From the NCBI GenBank assembly GCA_002433485.1, contig DJIF01000083.1, positions 36,137 to 80,332 of the forward strand: a DNA stretch of 44,196 nt. Reading direction: 5' to 3'. Source of the stretch: Deltaproteobacteria bacterium UBA6601. GTDB lineage: Bacteria; Myxococcota_A; UBA796; UBA9615. The position numbers and the translations under genes were made by a program. Below are positions 17,603 to 26,417 of this stretch, one piece after another. The notes under the pieces are model-generated. The model was not told where the DNA came from and did no database searches. It worked only from the letters and a program-made list of their open reading frames with translations. Each line of letters opens with the position of its first letter. Within the stretch, counting starts at the first letter, position 1.

Positions 17603-19231
17603 ATGAAGGTGTCCATTCCTCCGCCCTGGAGCCGCCAGCTCTCTTTTTCGGTGCTGTTTTTGCTGACTGCTCTCGCCGCTCTGGCGGCGGTTGCGCTGGG
17701 GCAGGATGGCGGTTTTGATCTGAAGAATTATCACCACTACAACGCCTGGGCATTGCTGGCCGGCCGGGCTGACTTTGATGTGGCGCTTGCGCAACGGCAG
17801 ACCTGGTTCAACCCGCTGCTCGACCTTCACTACTATCTGCTGCTTGAGGCTTTCGGGCCGCGCTGGGGCAGTGCGCTGGTAGCCGCCACACAGGGGCTGG
17901 CCTTCTGGCTTGTCTTTGACATCATCGGTCGGGTTCTGGTGGTGCAGGCTCCTCAACTGCCCAGAACCGATCGATTGACCCTCGCTCTCGCGGTGGTGGC
18001 GGTAGCAGCCTGTGGCCCTATCAGCTACGTGAACCTGGGTGCCTCAAGAGGTGACCTCAGCGCTGCCATTCTGGTGCTGGCTTCGCTGCGGTCTTTGTTG
18101 GCCCTGCCAGCTTGCCCGGGCCGCAGGGTACCGGTCTCTGGTCTACTGGCCGCTGGACTGTTGATGGGGCTCGGCTGTGGCCTCAAGCTTACCGTTGCCT
18201 GCTACGGGCTGGGGGCCCTGCTTGCCCTGTTGGTCTTGGATTGGGGACCTGTCGAGCAGCGACTGCGTGCAGCTTGTTGCTTTGGACTTGGCGGCGGTGC
18301 CGGTTTGGTGGCCGCGGCCGGACCCTGGATGCTGAGCCTCTGGCGCCGCTATGAGAACCCTATTTTCCCCTACGCAAATCACTTGTTTCGGTCACCTTTC
18401 GCGCCGCCGCTCAGCTACTCTGAGGAGCGCTTCCGGCCTGAGTCCTGGATGGATGCCCTCAGCCTTCCCTTGCAGTTCGCTACCGGTGGTGAGCTGGCCT
18501 GGGAGTTTGCCTTTCGAGACCCACGCTTCGCGCTTGTCTACCTGCTCCTTGTAGCTGCATTGCTGAAGGCTCTGTGGCGTTTGGCTCGAAGTGGCTCTGT
18601 GGCGGCGCCTCCAGGGCCCCAAGCAAGGGCTTCGCTGCTGCCTTCCGCGCAGTTGCTAATCGGCTTCGCTGTGGCCAGCTACATCTGCTGGCAGCAGGTT
18701 TTCTGCGTATATCGCTATCTGGCTCCGCTGGAGTTGCTGGCGCCGGTGCTGATGGTTGCCCTTTTGTTCTCGCTGCTGCAGCGAGAAATGTTGGTGTTGC
18801 TCGCGTCCGCTGGGCTGTTTGCGATCGCGGTTGTGGGCCTGCAGCTGCCGGCGGTGGAGCGGCTCACCTGGTCGGATGACATCTTTGCTGTAAGCATTCC
18901 AGCTATCGACGATACCGAGGCGGGGGTTGTCGTTTTTGCCGGTGACGATGCGACTGCATACCTGGCCAGTTTCTTGCCGGACCGGTATCGCTTGGTTCGC
19001 ATTGCAGGGAATTTCGCAGCCTTTGATGACAACACTGGTATGCACGATCGGATGCGTGCAGCCATTGCAGATAGCCATGGCCCGGCTTATTTCCTCAAAG
19101 GTCCTTATGAGATTGATCATGCGGCATTGCATCACTTCGGCCTGAGTGTCGTTGAGGGGAGTTGCGAGGAGGTGGCGAGCCGCGTTGATGGCGGGCTGGC
19201 GCTGTGTCGGTTGCGGCGCGACGGCTCTTGA
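17603..19231 (+). CDS. Polytopic membrane protein, putative GT-C glycosyltransferase
   Basis: From ATG 17603 the product is 542 residues with roughly ten to twelve hydrophobic segments and a ~120-residue soluble C-terminal part. The first outer loop (GFDLKNYHHYNAWALLAGR) followed by an Asn-Pro-Leu-Leu-Asp-Leu stretch is typical of a family of bacterial membrane proteins related to GT-C (GT39/GT87-like) glycosyltransferases that use polyprenyl-linked sugars. The Asp in FDLKNYH is a candidate catalytic residue. The C-terminal segment has two cysteines (GSCEEV, ALCRLR). It is divergent from galE across a 75-bp gap. Family membership is by general resemblance only. Confidence 0.6.
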   Translation: MKVSIPPPWSRQLSFSVLFLLTALAALAAVALGQDGGFDLKNYHHYNAWALLAGRADFDVALAQRQTWFNPLLDLHYYLLLEAFGPRWGSALVAATQGLAFWLVFDIIGRVLVVQAPQLPRTDRLTLALAVVAVAACGPISYVNLGASRGDLSAAILVLASLRSLLALPACPGRRVPVSGLLAAGLLMGLGCGLKLTVACYGLGALLALLVLDWGPVEQRLRAACCFGLGGGAGLVAAAGPWMLSLWRRYENPIFPYANHLFRSPFAPPLSYSEERFRPESWMDALSLPLQFATGGELAWEFAFRDPRFALVYLLLVAALLKALWRLARSGSVAAPPGPQARASLLPSAQLLIGFAVASYICWQQVFCVYRYLAPLELLAPVLMVALLFSLLQREMLVLLASAGLFAIAVVGLQLPAVERLTWSDDIFAVSIPAIDDTEAGVVVFAGDDATAYLASFLPDRYRLVRIAGNFAAFDDNTGMHDRMRAAIADSHGPAYFLKGPYEIDHAALHHFGLSVVEGSCEEVASRVDGGLALCRLRRDGS

Positions 19232-19330
19232 GCGGCTTCCGATTGTAGGGAGTGGGACTGAGTGTTACGTTGAGGCTCCCTTCTGCATCTGGAGCGCTCA
19301 ACAGTGTCCCCCAACCGGTCCTACCTAAGC

Positions 19331-20014
19331 ATGAGCAGTATCTGCCTTCTGCCCTCGTTTCTCCTTTTCTCCCTAGTGCTTTCATTCGGGCCGCTCAGCA
19401 CTCCAGCAGTGGCGCAGTCCGAAGCGGAAGTGGCTGAGGATGAGGCGAGTGACAGCACATCAGAGACCAAGGGTGAAGTTGAGGCTGCTGCGGCGAGCAA
19501 GGAGGACCCTAAGACAGCTGCCGAAGTGACCGTTTCCAGTCCGGCCAAGGCTGCCGTTCCGGCAGCCAGTAGCGGGATGCCCAAGACCGATGCGCAGGCT
19601 CGTTCTGGTCCCGAGCAGCCTGGGCTTGAGCCGGCTGATGGTCCGGCAGACTGGCCGCCGGGGAAGCCTCCGGGCCCGGGTCCGCAGGGATGGCCTGAGG
19701 GCAAGACCGCTGCAGACTTTGACAATCCCGATAAGGAGGGACCTGGTGGTCCCGATGGTTGGCTGCCAGAGGACGGTATTGGGGTTGCCTGTCAGGACTA
19801 CATCGACTGCGTCTGCATCATGGCGGACCGGACTGAGGGCAAGACTATTGGCGGCTACAATCACAGTGGGACCTGTGCGGTGGCCAAGACCTACACCACG
19901 CCTGACTATGAGCCGCTCTGTGCAGAGGAGCTGGATCAACTCAAGGACGCCCTTGAAGACGCCAAAGAGGACTATAAGGCGCAGGGAATTAAGCTCCCTC
20001 CTTCTTGTCAGTGA
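19331..20014 (+). CDS. Secreted protein with acidic/Ala-rich linker and six-cysteine C-terminal domain
   Basis: From ATG 19331 the product is 227 residues with a signal peptide probably cleaved after VAQ. A disordered Glu/Ala/Ser/Thr-rich stretch comes next, then a Pro/Gly-rich segment (PPGKPPGPGPQGWPEG), then a ~80-residue C-terminal domain with six cysteines (ACQDYIDCVC, GTCA, PLCA, PSCQ), suggesting disulphides and a periplasmic or extracellular site. I do not recognise the domain. It sits alone between a GT-C-like gene and modA, with 22 bp to the latter. Its low-complexity linker resembles that of the barrel candidate at 26410. Confidence 0.65.
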   Translation: MSSICLLPSFLLFSLVLSFGPLSTPAVAQSEAEVAEDEASDSTSETKGEVEAAAASKEDPKTAAEVTVSSPAKAAVPAASSGMPKTDAQARSGPEQPGLEPADGPADWPPGKPPGPGPQGWPEGKTAADFDNPDKEGPGGPDGWLPEDGIGVACQDYIDCVCIMADRTEGKTIGGYNHSGTCAVAKTYTTPDYEPLCAEELDQLKDALEDAKEDYKAQGIKLPPSCQ

Positions 20015-20036
20015 TCACCCGCTTCTTCCAACTGAG

Positions 20037-20825
20037 GTGAGGCCGAGGAGCCGCTGGCGATCGCGCTTGGGAGGCTTGGCTCTTACCCTGCTGTGTGTGG
20101 TCGGCTGTGCCTCTGAAAGGCAGCCCGTAGGACCTCCGGTGGTCTCTGCAGCCGCCAGTCTGCGTGGTGTCCTGCCGCAGTTGTTGGAGAGCTTTGCCGA
20201 ACAGCAGTCGGCAGCGCCGGACATTGTGGTCAATTACGGCGCCTCTGGAACCTTGAGTGCCCAGGTGGAGGCGGGCGCTGCAGTGGATCTGTTGCTGCTC
20301 GCCTCCCCAAAGCCTCTTGAACGGCTGGAGCGTAGCGGTCTGCTCGACCCGGACTCGCCGGTGGTCCTTGCCGTCAATCAGATGGTCCTTGCCGGAGCCA
20401 AAGGTTCCGAACCTTCCCGTTTTCATGACCTTATGCAGCTGCCTGCCGACAAGTTGCTTGCCATCGGCGATCCGCGCTTTGTCCCAGCCGGTCAGTACGC
20501 CCGTGGCATCCTTGCGCGAGAGGGTGCTTGGGAGCAACTCCAGCGAAGGCATCAGCTGGTCTTGGCCGGGGACGTTACCCGCGCCCTGTCCTGGTTGTTG
20601 CGAGGCGAGGTTGACTTGGCTGTCGTCTATGCCACGGATCTGCGCGGTCACGACCAACTTGAGTTGTTCGATCGGGCCGCTTCGAGCAGCGAGGTACCCA
20701 GGGTGGTTGGGGCGCTCACCGAGCGTGGCCGGGCTCAACCGATGGCGCGCGCTTTACTGGCTTATCTGGTTTCAGATCAGGGCGGTCAGCACTTTGCAGC
20801 GGCTGGCTTTGAGGTGCTGCGGTGA
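20037..20825 (+). CDS. modA: Molybdate ABC transporter, substrate-binding lipoprotein
   Basis: I place the start at GTG 20037 because it gives a short basic N-terminus, a hydrophobic stretch and a lipobox (VVGC, Cys24); the frame is open far upstream only as a shadow of the previous gene. The 262-residue product has the ModA pattern: SAAASLRGVLPQLLESF, NYGASGTL, a QVEAGAAVDLLLLAS strand and GDPRFVPAGQYARG. It binds molybdate or tungstate outside the membrane and delivers it to ModBC. It overlaps modB by four bases (GTGA). Confidence 0.9.
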   Translation: MRPRSRWRSRLGGLALTLLCVVGCASERQPVGPPVVSAAASLRGVLPQLLESFAEQQSAAPDIVVNYGASGTLSAQVEAGAAVDLLLLASPKPLERLERSGLLDPDSPVVLAVNQMVLAGAKGSEPSRFHDLMQLPADKLLAIGDPRFVPAGQYARGILAREGAWEQLQRRHQLVLAGDVTRALSWLLRGEVDLAVVYATDLRGHDQLELFDRAASSSEVPRVVGALTERGRAQPMARALLAYLVSDQGGQHFAAAGFEVLR

Positions 20826-21490
20826 CCGAGGCGATGTTCCCGCTGTCGCTGTCACTGCGAACCGCTACTTTAGCGACCCTTCTGGTCATTCCACCGGGTT
20901 TGTTGCTGGCCTGGCTGCAGGCGCGGCGCCCTTACCCATTTCGTGCGGTGGTGGATGCACTGGTTCTGCTCCCGTTGGTGCTGCCGCCTTCTGTGGTGGG
21001 TTACCTGTTGGTGGTGCTGTTCGGCCGGAGAGGGCCGCTGGGAATGTGGCTGGAGAGCACCTTGGAGTTGCGACTGATCTTCTCACCTGGGGCGGTCGTG
21101 CTGGCCGCCGCTGTAGTCGCGCTACCTTTGCTGGTAAAGACGGCTCAGCCAGCCCTGGAGTCCGTGCCTCTTGAGCTTGAACATGTGGCGAGAACCCTCG
21201 GCCTTGGCCCATGGGCGCTGTTCTTTCGAGTTACCTTGCCGGTGGCATGGCCGGGCATTGTGGCGGCCATTGTCCTTGCTTTCGCCCGTGCTCTCGGCGA
21301 GTTCGGCGCTACCTTGATGTTTGCTGGCAACATTCCCGGTCGCACCAACACCATGCCGCTGGAGATTTTTTCCGCTTATCAGCAGGGCGATGGCGACCGA
21401 GCGGCTCTGTACGTGGCGATTCTGGTGCTGTTGTCGTGCGCAGTGGTCTTTGTTGCCGCTCGGTTCAGTCCAGGGACTCGGCTGCGATGA
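20822..21490 (+). CDS. modB: Molybdate ABC transporter permease
   Basis: The 222-residue protein starts at GTG 20822, overlapping the modA stop. It has five to six membrane segments and the binding-protein-dependent transport EAA loop (HVARTLGLGPWALFFRVTLP), followed by ALGEFGATLMFAGNIPGRT, a ModB signature. It forms the inner-membrane channel for molybdate. It overlaps modC by four bases (ATGA). Length is usual for ModB. Confidence 0.95.
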   Translation: MTEAMFPLSLSLRTATLATLLVIPPGLLLAWLQARRPYPFRAVVDALVLLPLVLPPSVVGYLLVVLFGRRGPLGMWLESTLELRLIFSPGAVVLAAAVVALPLLVKTAQPALESVPLELEHVARTLGLGPWALFFRVTLPVAWPGIVAAIVLAFARALGEFGATLMFAGNIPGRTNTMPLEIFSAYQQGDGDRAALYVAILVLLSCAVVFVAARFSPGTRLR

Positions 21491-22179
21491 GTACTGCTGC
21501 TGTTGAAGCCCGCTTTCGACTGGAGGTCGGTGGCGGTTCTTCTGAGCGCTTCTTACTGGCGGTAGAGCTGAGTCTGGAGCAGGGGGTAATGGCTCTGTTT
21601 GGCCCGTCGGGTGCCGGCAAAAGCCTGACTCTTGCTGCCATCGCCGGACTACGCCCCATCGCGGCGGGAAGGGTCTGCATCGCTGGCAGGGTCGTCGATG
21701 ACCTGGCCAGCGGGGTATGGGTAGCGCCTGAGCATCGCGGCATCGGCTATGTACCCCAGCACAGCTCGCTGTTTCCGTTCTGCGACGTAGAGCAGAACGT
21801 TGCCTTCTCCTTGCCTCGGGTCCGGCGCCGCAATGACCCGCAGGTTCAGCAGTTGATGGAGGAACTGGGGATTCATCATCTGCGCGCTGCCCGTCCCGCG
21901 GTTCTTTCCGGTGGGGAGCGCCAGCGGGTTGCGCTGGCGCGAGCCCTTGCTGCCCAGCCGGGTTTGTTGCTGTTGGATGAGCCCTTCGCCTTTGTCGATC
22001 CGGCCGGCAGAGCCGAACTTCGCGGTCTGCTCCGTGACATCTTAGAGCGCCGCCAGCTCCCGGCCCTGGTTGTTACCCATTCTCGTGAAGAAGCCGTTGG
22101 GCTTGCGCATCAGGCCCTCCAGTTTGAGCGCGGCCGCTCGCTGCGACAGGGGGCCGTAAAAGAGCTCTTGAGGGGCTAG
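21487..22179 (+). CDS. modC: Molybdate ABC transporter ATP-binding protein (short form)
   Basis: From ATG 21487 the product is 230 residues. It shows Walker A GPSGAGKS, Q-loop region GYVPQHSSLFP, signature LSGGERQRVALARAL, Walker B LLLLDEPF and the H-loop VVTH. It ends soon after the nucleotide-binding domain and so lacks the C-terminal TOBE/Mop domain present in typical ModC of about 350 residues. Loss of that domain would remove the molybdate-sensing regulatory site known in some ModC proteins. It could alternatively serve tungstate or sulphate, but the neighbours say molybdate or tungstate. Confidence 0.9.
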   Translation: MSTAAVEARFRLEVGGGSSERFLLAVELSLEQGVMALFGPSGAGKSLTLAAIAGLRPIAAGRVCIAGRVVDDLASGVWVAPEHRGIGYVPQHSSLFPFCDVEQNVAFSLPRVRRRNDPQVQQLMEELGIHHLRAARPAVLSGGERQRVALARALAAQPGLLLLDEPFAFVDPAGRAELRGLLRDILERRQLPALVVTHSREEAVGLAHQALQFERGRSLRQGAVKELLRG

Positions 22180-22264
22180 CTCTGCCGGGTCAGAACACCG
22201 GAGCACAGCTTTCGCTTCGGTAGCGCCCCTCGCCGCTGCCCAGATGATGGTTTAGCCTAGACGG

Positions 22265-24610
22265 GTGCTGAACCGGTTTCGTTTCTTGATCCCGCTGTTG
22301 CTTGTCGCGCCAACGCTGGTGGCAGCGGGACTTGGCAGGTGGAATGAGCTGGCGGCATTGCAGCAGCACATTGGCCTGGCCTTACTCCACCCCATTTCTG
22401 ATTTGTTGCTCCGCTCGCCTTTCGCCGATGATGGGCTGATTGGGTGGGTAGAGATCCCGCTGGTGTTGGCCGCTGTGGTGGTCACGCTGAGTACCGCTCG
22501 GCGCTGGGAACCGCGGCTCCATCCCCTTGCCCTATGGGTGGTTGATCTGTTGGAGGGAGTGCTCGCGCTGGTCGCGCTGGTAGCAGTGCTCGGACTCGCC
22601 GCGGTGGCCTGCTCTCTGGACCGGCCGCTATTTTTTGCCGGCCTGCTACTGGTGCTGTTCTTACTCAGGAGTCGGCGGGACCGTTCCGACCGTCTTGTCG
22701 AGCCCGAGTCGCTTCAGCCTGAGTTGCTGCCTGCGACCGGCGAACTGGGGCGCTGGCTCGCGCTGGCACTGGCGGGTCTGGCCGGTTTGATGATGTTGCT
22801 GAGTCTGCTGCAGCCCTGGCTGGCTGCTTCCGATGGCCCCAGCCTGGACGGAAGCAGGCTTTCCTATGGCTGGTTCGGTGCGGTTCTTGGGGGAGCGGTA
22901 CTGATCGCGTTGAGCCGGTGGCCCGAACGCCGTGCAGGTATCGCCCTGGGTCTTGGGACGGTGGCCGCCGCTCACTTCGCAGTGAGTCGGTGGTTCTGGC
23001 TTCCTGATACCGCTGCGGCCGGGCTTGGCTTGGTCCTGTTCGGCTGGGGCGCTGCGCTGCTGCTCTCCGCCGGACTCCTCGAGCAGCATCGGCCCCTGAA
23101 CGCTGGCTGGCGCGGCCCGGCAAATTCCCGGCGGCGGGCCCTGGCAGGGGCCTTGGGCCTTGCCGTGTTGGTCTTTGCCGCGACCAGTATCTGGGAAGGC
23201 ATTTCATATCGGAACCCGCTGTTTCGAGTAAGCCGGTTGTGGCTCGACCGTCTGGGCGGTTCCCCTTGGACCTCAGGGCTTGCATGGTGGGTGTTGGCTA
23301 TGGGCCTCATTGCGGGAGCCTGGAAGCAGCGCTCTGCTTCTGTACTGCGCCGGGGTGCCGCTGCGTCGGGTTGGCAGGTTGGGGGTCTGGCCGCACTGCT
23401 GAGCTGCTGCGGTTCACTCGGTCATCCGCAGTTCGCCATCGCCGGTAGTCTCTCTGCGCTTGCTCTGCTGGCGGTAGCCTGGTTTTGGACGCCGCTGTGC
23501 AGAGCGCCAATCTCGCTGGCCCCGGCTGGGCTGTTGAGCCTTGACCCGCGGCGTTGGCTGGTGGTGGTAATGCCACTGGCGCTCTGGTCGACTCTGTGCT
23601 TGGCTCGCGGGCTTAGCGTCTTCATGTGGACTGCCCCGGTCGACCTGCCCGAGGGGGTCGAACGCCTGGCTGGTCCTCAGGAACTCGGTGATCCCGGCTG
23701 CATCTTCTCGCTGGCCGTTGATCGCGAGCGTGGGGACCTGTGGTTCACCGATCGCTGTCGTACATCTGTGGCTCGCTTGTCAGCTGACCTGGTACTTAGT
23801 GACTGGCCCCTGCGGGAGCGAGGCGCCTCTCAGGTTGAGGAACTCGGAGGGCCTATTGCCGGTCGCCTCTGGCTTGCCGTATCTGCCTGGACCGACGAAG
23901 CTCAGTTGGTGCTATTGGCCGCTGATCAGCAGGGGCCGGCCCACGTCGGAGAAGTTGGTGCATCGGTGCCGGTTGCCAGTTGCTGGGTATCTGCCTGGAT
24001 TCCCGTTCCAGCGGAGCGCCCCGGAGAGCCCGCCAGCGATGTTCTGATTGGCTGCGAAGAGCACTCCATGAGCTTTGTTTTCTCGGCCCGGGATGGGATC
24101 CTGGGGCCTGCGGTTCAGCTGGGGGCTCAGGTGGAGGACGCCGCGTTTCACCCAGGTGGTTCCCACCTGTACACCGTGTCGCTGTGGCGCGACTCAGTGG
24201 TGAAGCGCTGGTCATGGCCCTATCTGGAGGCTGAAGGTGAGCGCTTCATTGGTCCCTTTAACTGGGGTGTACTGGCCAGCGCGGAGCCTCCGACACTATG
24301 GGTCTCTCGCTTTCTGGAGGGCTCGCTGTTGGCCTTTGATCCGGAGAATGGCGCTCTCAGGGAGCAGATTCCCTTGAGCTTTGGTGTACGCGCGCTCCAT
24401 TACGACCCCGTTCACCAATTGATCTGGGCGGCTGCCTCGTATTCGGGACGGCTGTGGGCCATTGAGGCAGGGCCACCATATGGACGGCGGTCCTTTGCAC
24501 TGTGCGGGCAGACCCGTGACATTGATTCGGATGCTCAGGGTCGGGTTCTACTGGCCAGCGACTGCGGCATTTACCGTATCGATCCGGCGGCCTGGAGGGA
24601 CGATGGTTGA
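22265..24610 (+). CDS. Polytopic membrane protein with C-terminal beta-propeller-like domain
   Basis: The 781-residue protein starts at GTG 22265, 85 bp after modC. Residues 1-455 contain about eleven to twelve hydrophobic segments; residues about 456-781 are soluble, with repeated beta-strand patterns such as FSLAVDRERGDLWFTDRC, VEDAAFHPGGSHLYTVS, LLAFDPENGALREQ and HYDPVHQLIWAAASYSGRL. These read like the blades of an NHL/YncE-type propeller and probably lie in the periplasm. I do not recognise the membrane part. It is the first gene of a four-gene cassette; its stop overlaps the next gene by eight bases. A role as sensor or as scaffold for envelope enzymes is only inference. Confidence 0.6.
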   Translation: MLNRFRFLIPLLLVAPTLVAAGLGRWNELAALQQHIGLALLHPISDLLLRSPFADDGLIGWVEIPLVLAAVVVTLSTARRWEPRLHPLALWVVDLLEGVLALVALVAVLGLAAVACSLDRPLFFAGLLLVLFLLRSRRDRSDRLVEPESLQPELLPATGELGRWLALALAGLAGLMMLLSLLQPWLAASDGPSLDGSRLSYGWFGAVLGGAVLIALSRWPERRAGIALGLGTVAAAHFAVSRWFWLPDTAAAGLGLVLFGWGAALLLSAGLLEQHRPLNAGWRGPANSRRRALAGALGLAVLVFAATSIWEGISYRNPLFRVSRLWLDRLGGSPWTSGLAWWVLAMGLIAGAWKQRSASVLRRGAAASGWQVGGLAALLSCCGSLGHPQFAIAGSLSALALLAVAWFWTPLCRAPISLAPAGLLSLDPRRWLVVVMPLALWSTLCLARGLSVFMWTAPVDLPEGVERLAGPQELGDPGCIFSLAVDRERGDLWFTDRCRTSVARLSADLVLSDWPLRERGASQVEELGGPIAGRLWLAVSAWTDEAQLVLLAADQQGPAHVGEVGASVPVASCWVSAWIPVPAERPGEPASDVLIGCEEHSMSFVFSARDGILGPAVQLGAQVEDAAFHPGGSHLYTVSLWRDSVVKRWSWPYLEAEGERFIGPFNWGVLASAEPPTLWVSRFLEGSLLAFDPENGALREQIPLSFGVRALHYDPVHQLIWAAASYSGRLWAIEAGPPYGRRSFALCGQTRDIDSDAQGRVLLASDCGIYRIDPAAWRDDG

Positions 24611-26417
24611 TTCGTCCAGCGTGCCCGGTAGCGGACCTCCCAAGCGTCGCCCCCTGAGCGCTGCTCAACTGCCCCTTTATGCGGGGCTTGCTTTGTTTGC
24701 GGCGCTTGCTCTGCTGGAATTCGGCGCGTTGGGCCTGGACGAGGTCTTCCCTTTCAGCGACCAGGTGCTGCCCTACATGAACCATGAGCTGCCGAGCCTG
24801 GATCGATCCAGTTGTGGGCCAGACTCTACGCCGGTGGCCTGCTCGTTGCTGGAGAAGGATCCGTCTCATGGCAATCCCAGATTGCTGGCTACCTGCGAAG
24901 GCCAGGCCGATGACGCTCGCTATGAAGCCTATGTCCCCACAGACAAGGTCTCTGGAGAGTTTCGGGTGTTGGTGCTGGGCGGCTCTTCGGTGTTTCATTA
25001 CAACCGCAGACCAGAGTCGCTTCGAGAGCCTACTGAGCTGGCTGCACCTTTGGGCGATGGGGAGGGTGAGTTGAGGGTTGTGGCAGCCAGTAAGCCTCCT
25101 CCTGGCGGTGATTCGTGGTGGAAGCTGGGCGATGAGGTGGTTGTGGTAGGAGCCGCCGAAGGGTCGCGCTGGAGTGTCACTAGGGGCGATCCAAATGGGG
25201 CTGAGCCGAGCAGTCATCCGATGGGTACCAAGCTATGGCCTTATCGGCCTGATGACATGCACGACCCGCCGCCGCCGGGGCTGAATGCGGAGCAGTCGGA
25301 GCGTAGCTGTGCTCAGGGCCTGATCGGTACCCTGCAACGGCGGCTCACGGAGCTTCTGCCGGCAGGGCAGGTGGTGCGGGTGATCAATGGTTCCTACCCC
25401 GGACTGAGCAGCTCGGATCTGGTGGGTCTAATGGAGCACCTCCCTGCCCAACTCGCTCCGGATCTGGTGCTTATCTATGCCGGTCACAACGAGTTCATGG
25501 ACTTTACCTATCCCTTTCAGGAGGGAGACTCCAAGCCGGTGCCAATGCGTGCTCTGGCGAGACGCTCCCACCTCTATCGACTGCTCCTGTTTGGGCTGCG
25601 AACGGTGGCAGATCTGCGGGAACGGACTGTGCCTAGGGAGGGGTATCGTCCCTGGACTGTGTTTGAGAATCGGGCTCATCTCTGCTTGGTTCATGCGCTG
25701 GATGACCCGCAGCTGCTGAAGCCTCTTCAGTGGCGCGGAGTTCGTGAAGATGTTGCGCAGCGTCTGGTGGCCAACCTGCGTTTTGTTGTGCAGCGGGCGC
25801 GGGCCCTGGGTGCTGCGGTGGTCCTGTCCAAGGTGGTATCGAATCCCCGACTTCCACCTTGCTTTGGGGGGCGTCAGCCCATTACCGTCGATCTGGGCAG
25901 GAGCGTGGACAAGATGGATCACTGGCAGCGTCTATACGACGGAGAACAGGCCTTGAACGAGGCTGATTTTGCAGCTGCCCTTGAGCTCTTTGATCGGGTG
26001 GTCGCTGCGGATCCTGAAGCTCCACTGGGTCACTCTGGACGCGCTCGAGCTCTGGACGGACTGGGGCGGCATGGGGACGCCGTCGCGGCCTATTGGGAGG
26101 CGAGAGAACGTACGATCGGCGACTTCAGCAGCCCGGCTCTGATCAATGTCAGTCTGGCGGGCCTGGCGAGCGAGCTGTCGCTGCCCCTGGTGGAGGCCCC
26201 AGCACTGTTTGTCGCGGCGGATAAAGCTGCCGGAAGGCCGCCATATCATGCCCGGCTCATTTACGATGAAGTGCATCCAAATGAGCGCGGCAGTGCCTTG
26301 TTGGCACAGGCTCTGCTCGAGGCCGCTATAGCTGCAGACGCTTTGCCAGAGGCCCGGAACTCGGCTCCCCGCTCAGCTACGGCGCCCTTGTCAGCGGCGG
26401 GTTCAGGCAGTGAATGA
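24603..26417 (+). CDS. Membrane-anchored SGNH-like hydrolase with inserted TPR region
   Basis: From ATG 24603 the protein is 604 residues with one N-terminal membrane anchor (about 22-45). Block I is VLGGSS (Ser128/129), block III is GHNE (294-297) in place of GxND, and the terminal dyad is DEVH (Asp555, His558), all at the expected order for SGNH/GDSL esterases. Unusual are a ~110-residue insert between the serine block and the next core helix, and a TPR-like stretch (about 455-520: AALELFDRVVAADPEAPLGH) just before the catalytic Asp-His. The likely role is deacylation or acylation of a periplasmic or surface glycan or lipid. It overlaps both neighbours by eight bases. Confidence 0.65.
   Translation: MVDSSSVPGSGPPKRRPLSAAQLPLYAGLALFAALALLEFGALGLDEVFPFSDQVLPYMNHELPSLDRSSCGPDSTPVACSLLEKDPSHGNPRLLATCEGQADDARYEAYVPTDKVSGEFRVLVLGGSSVFHYNRRPESLREPTELAAPLGDGEGELRVVAASKPPPGGDSWWKLGDEVVVVGAAEGSRWSVTRGDPNGAEPSSHPMGTKLWPYRPDDMHDPPPPGLNAEQSERSCAQGLIGTLQRRLTELLPAGQVVRVINGSYPGLSSSDLVGLMEHLPAQLAPDLVLIYAGHNEFMDFTYPFQEGDSKPVPMRALARRSHLYRLLLFGLRTVADLRERTVPREGYRPWTVFENRAHLCLVHALDDPQLLKPLQWRGVREDVAQRLVANLRFVVQRARALGAAVVLSKVVSNPRLPPCFGGRQPITVDLGRSVDKMDHWQRLYDGEQALNEADFAAALELFDRVVAADPEAPLGHSGRARALDGLGRHGDAVAAYWEARERTIGDFSSPALINVSLAGLASELSLPLVEAPALFVAADKAAGRPPYHARLIYDEVHPNERGSALLAQALLEAAIAADALPEARNSAPRSATAPLSAAGSGSE

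Noticed and set aside
19590..20036. Upstream extension of modA to 19590
   Set aside because: The region is a shadow of the six-Cys secreted protein gene; GTG 20037 gives a proper lipoprotein signal.
24462..24602. Upstream extension of the SGNH-like gene to 24462
   Set aside because: The extra 47 codons overlap the propeller gene and carry no signal or family feature; ATG 24603 precedes the membrane anchor.
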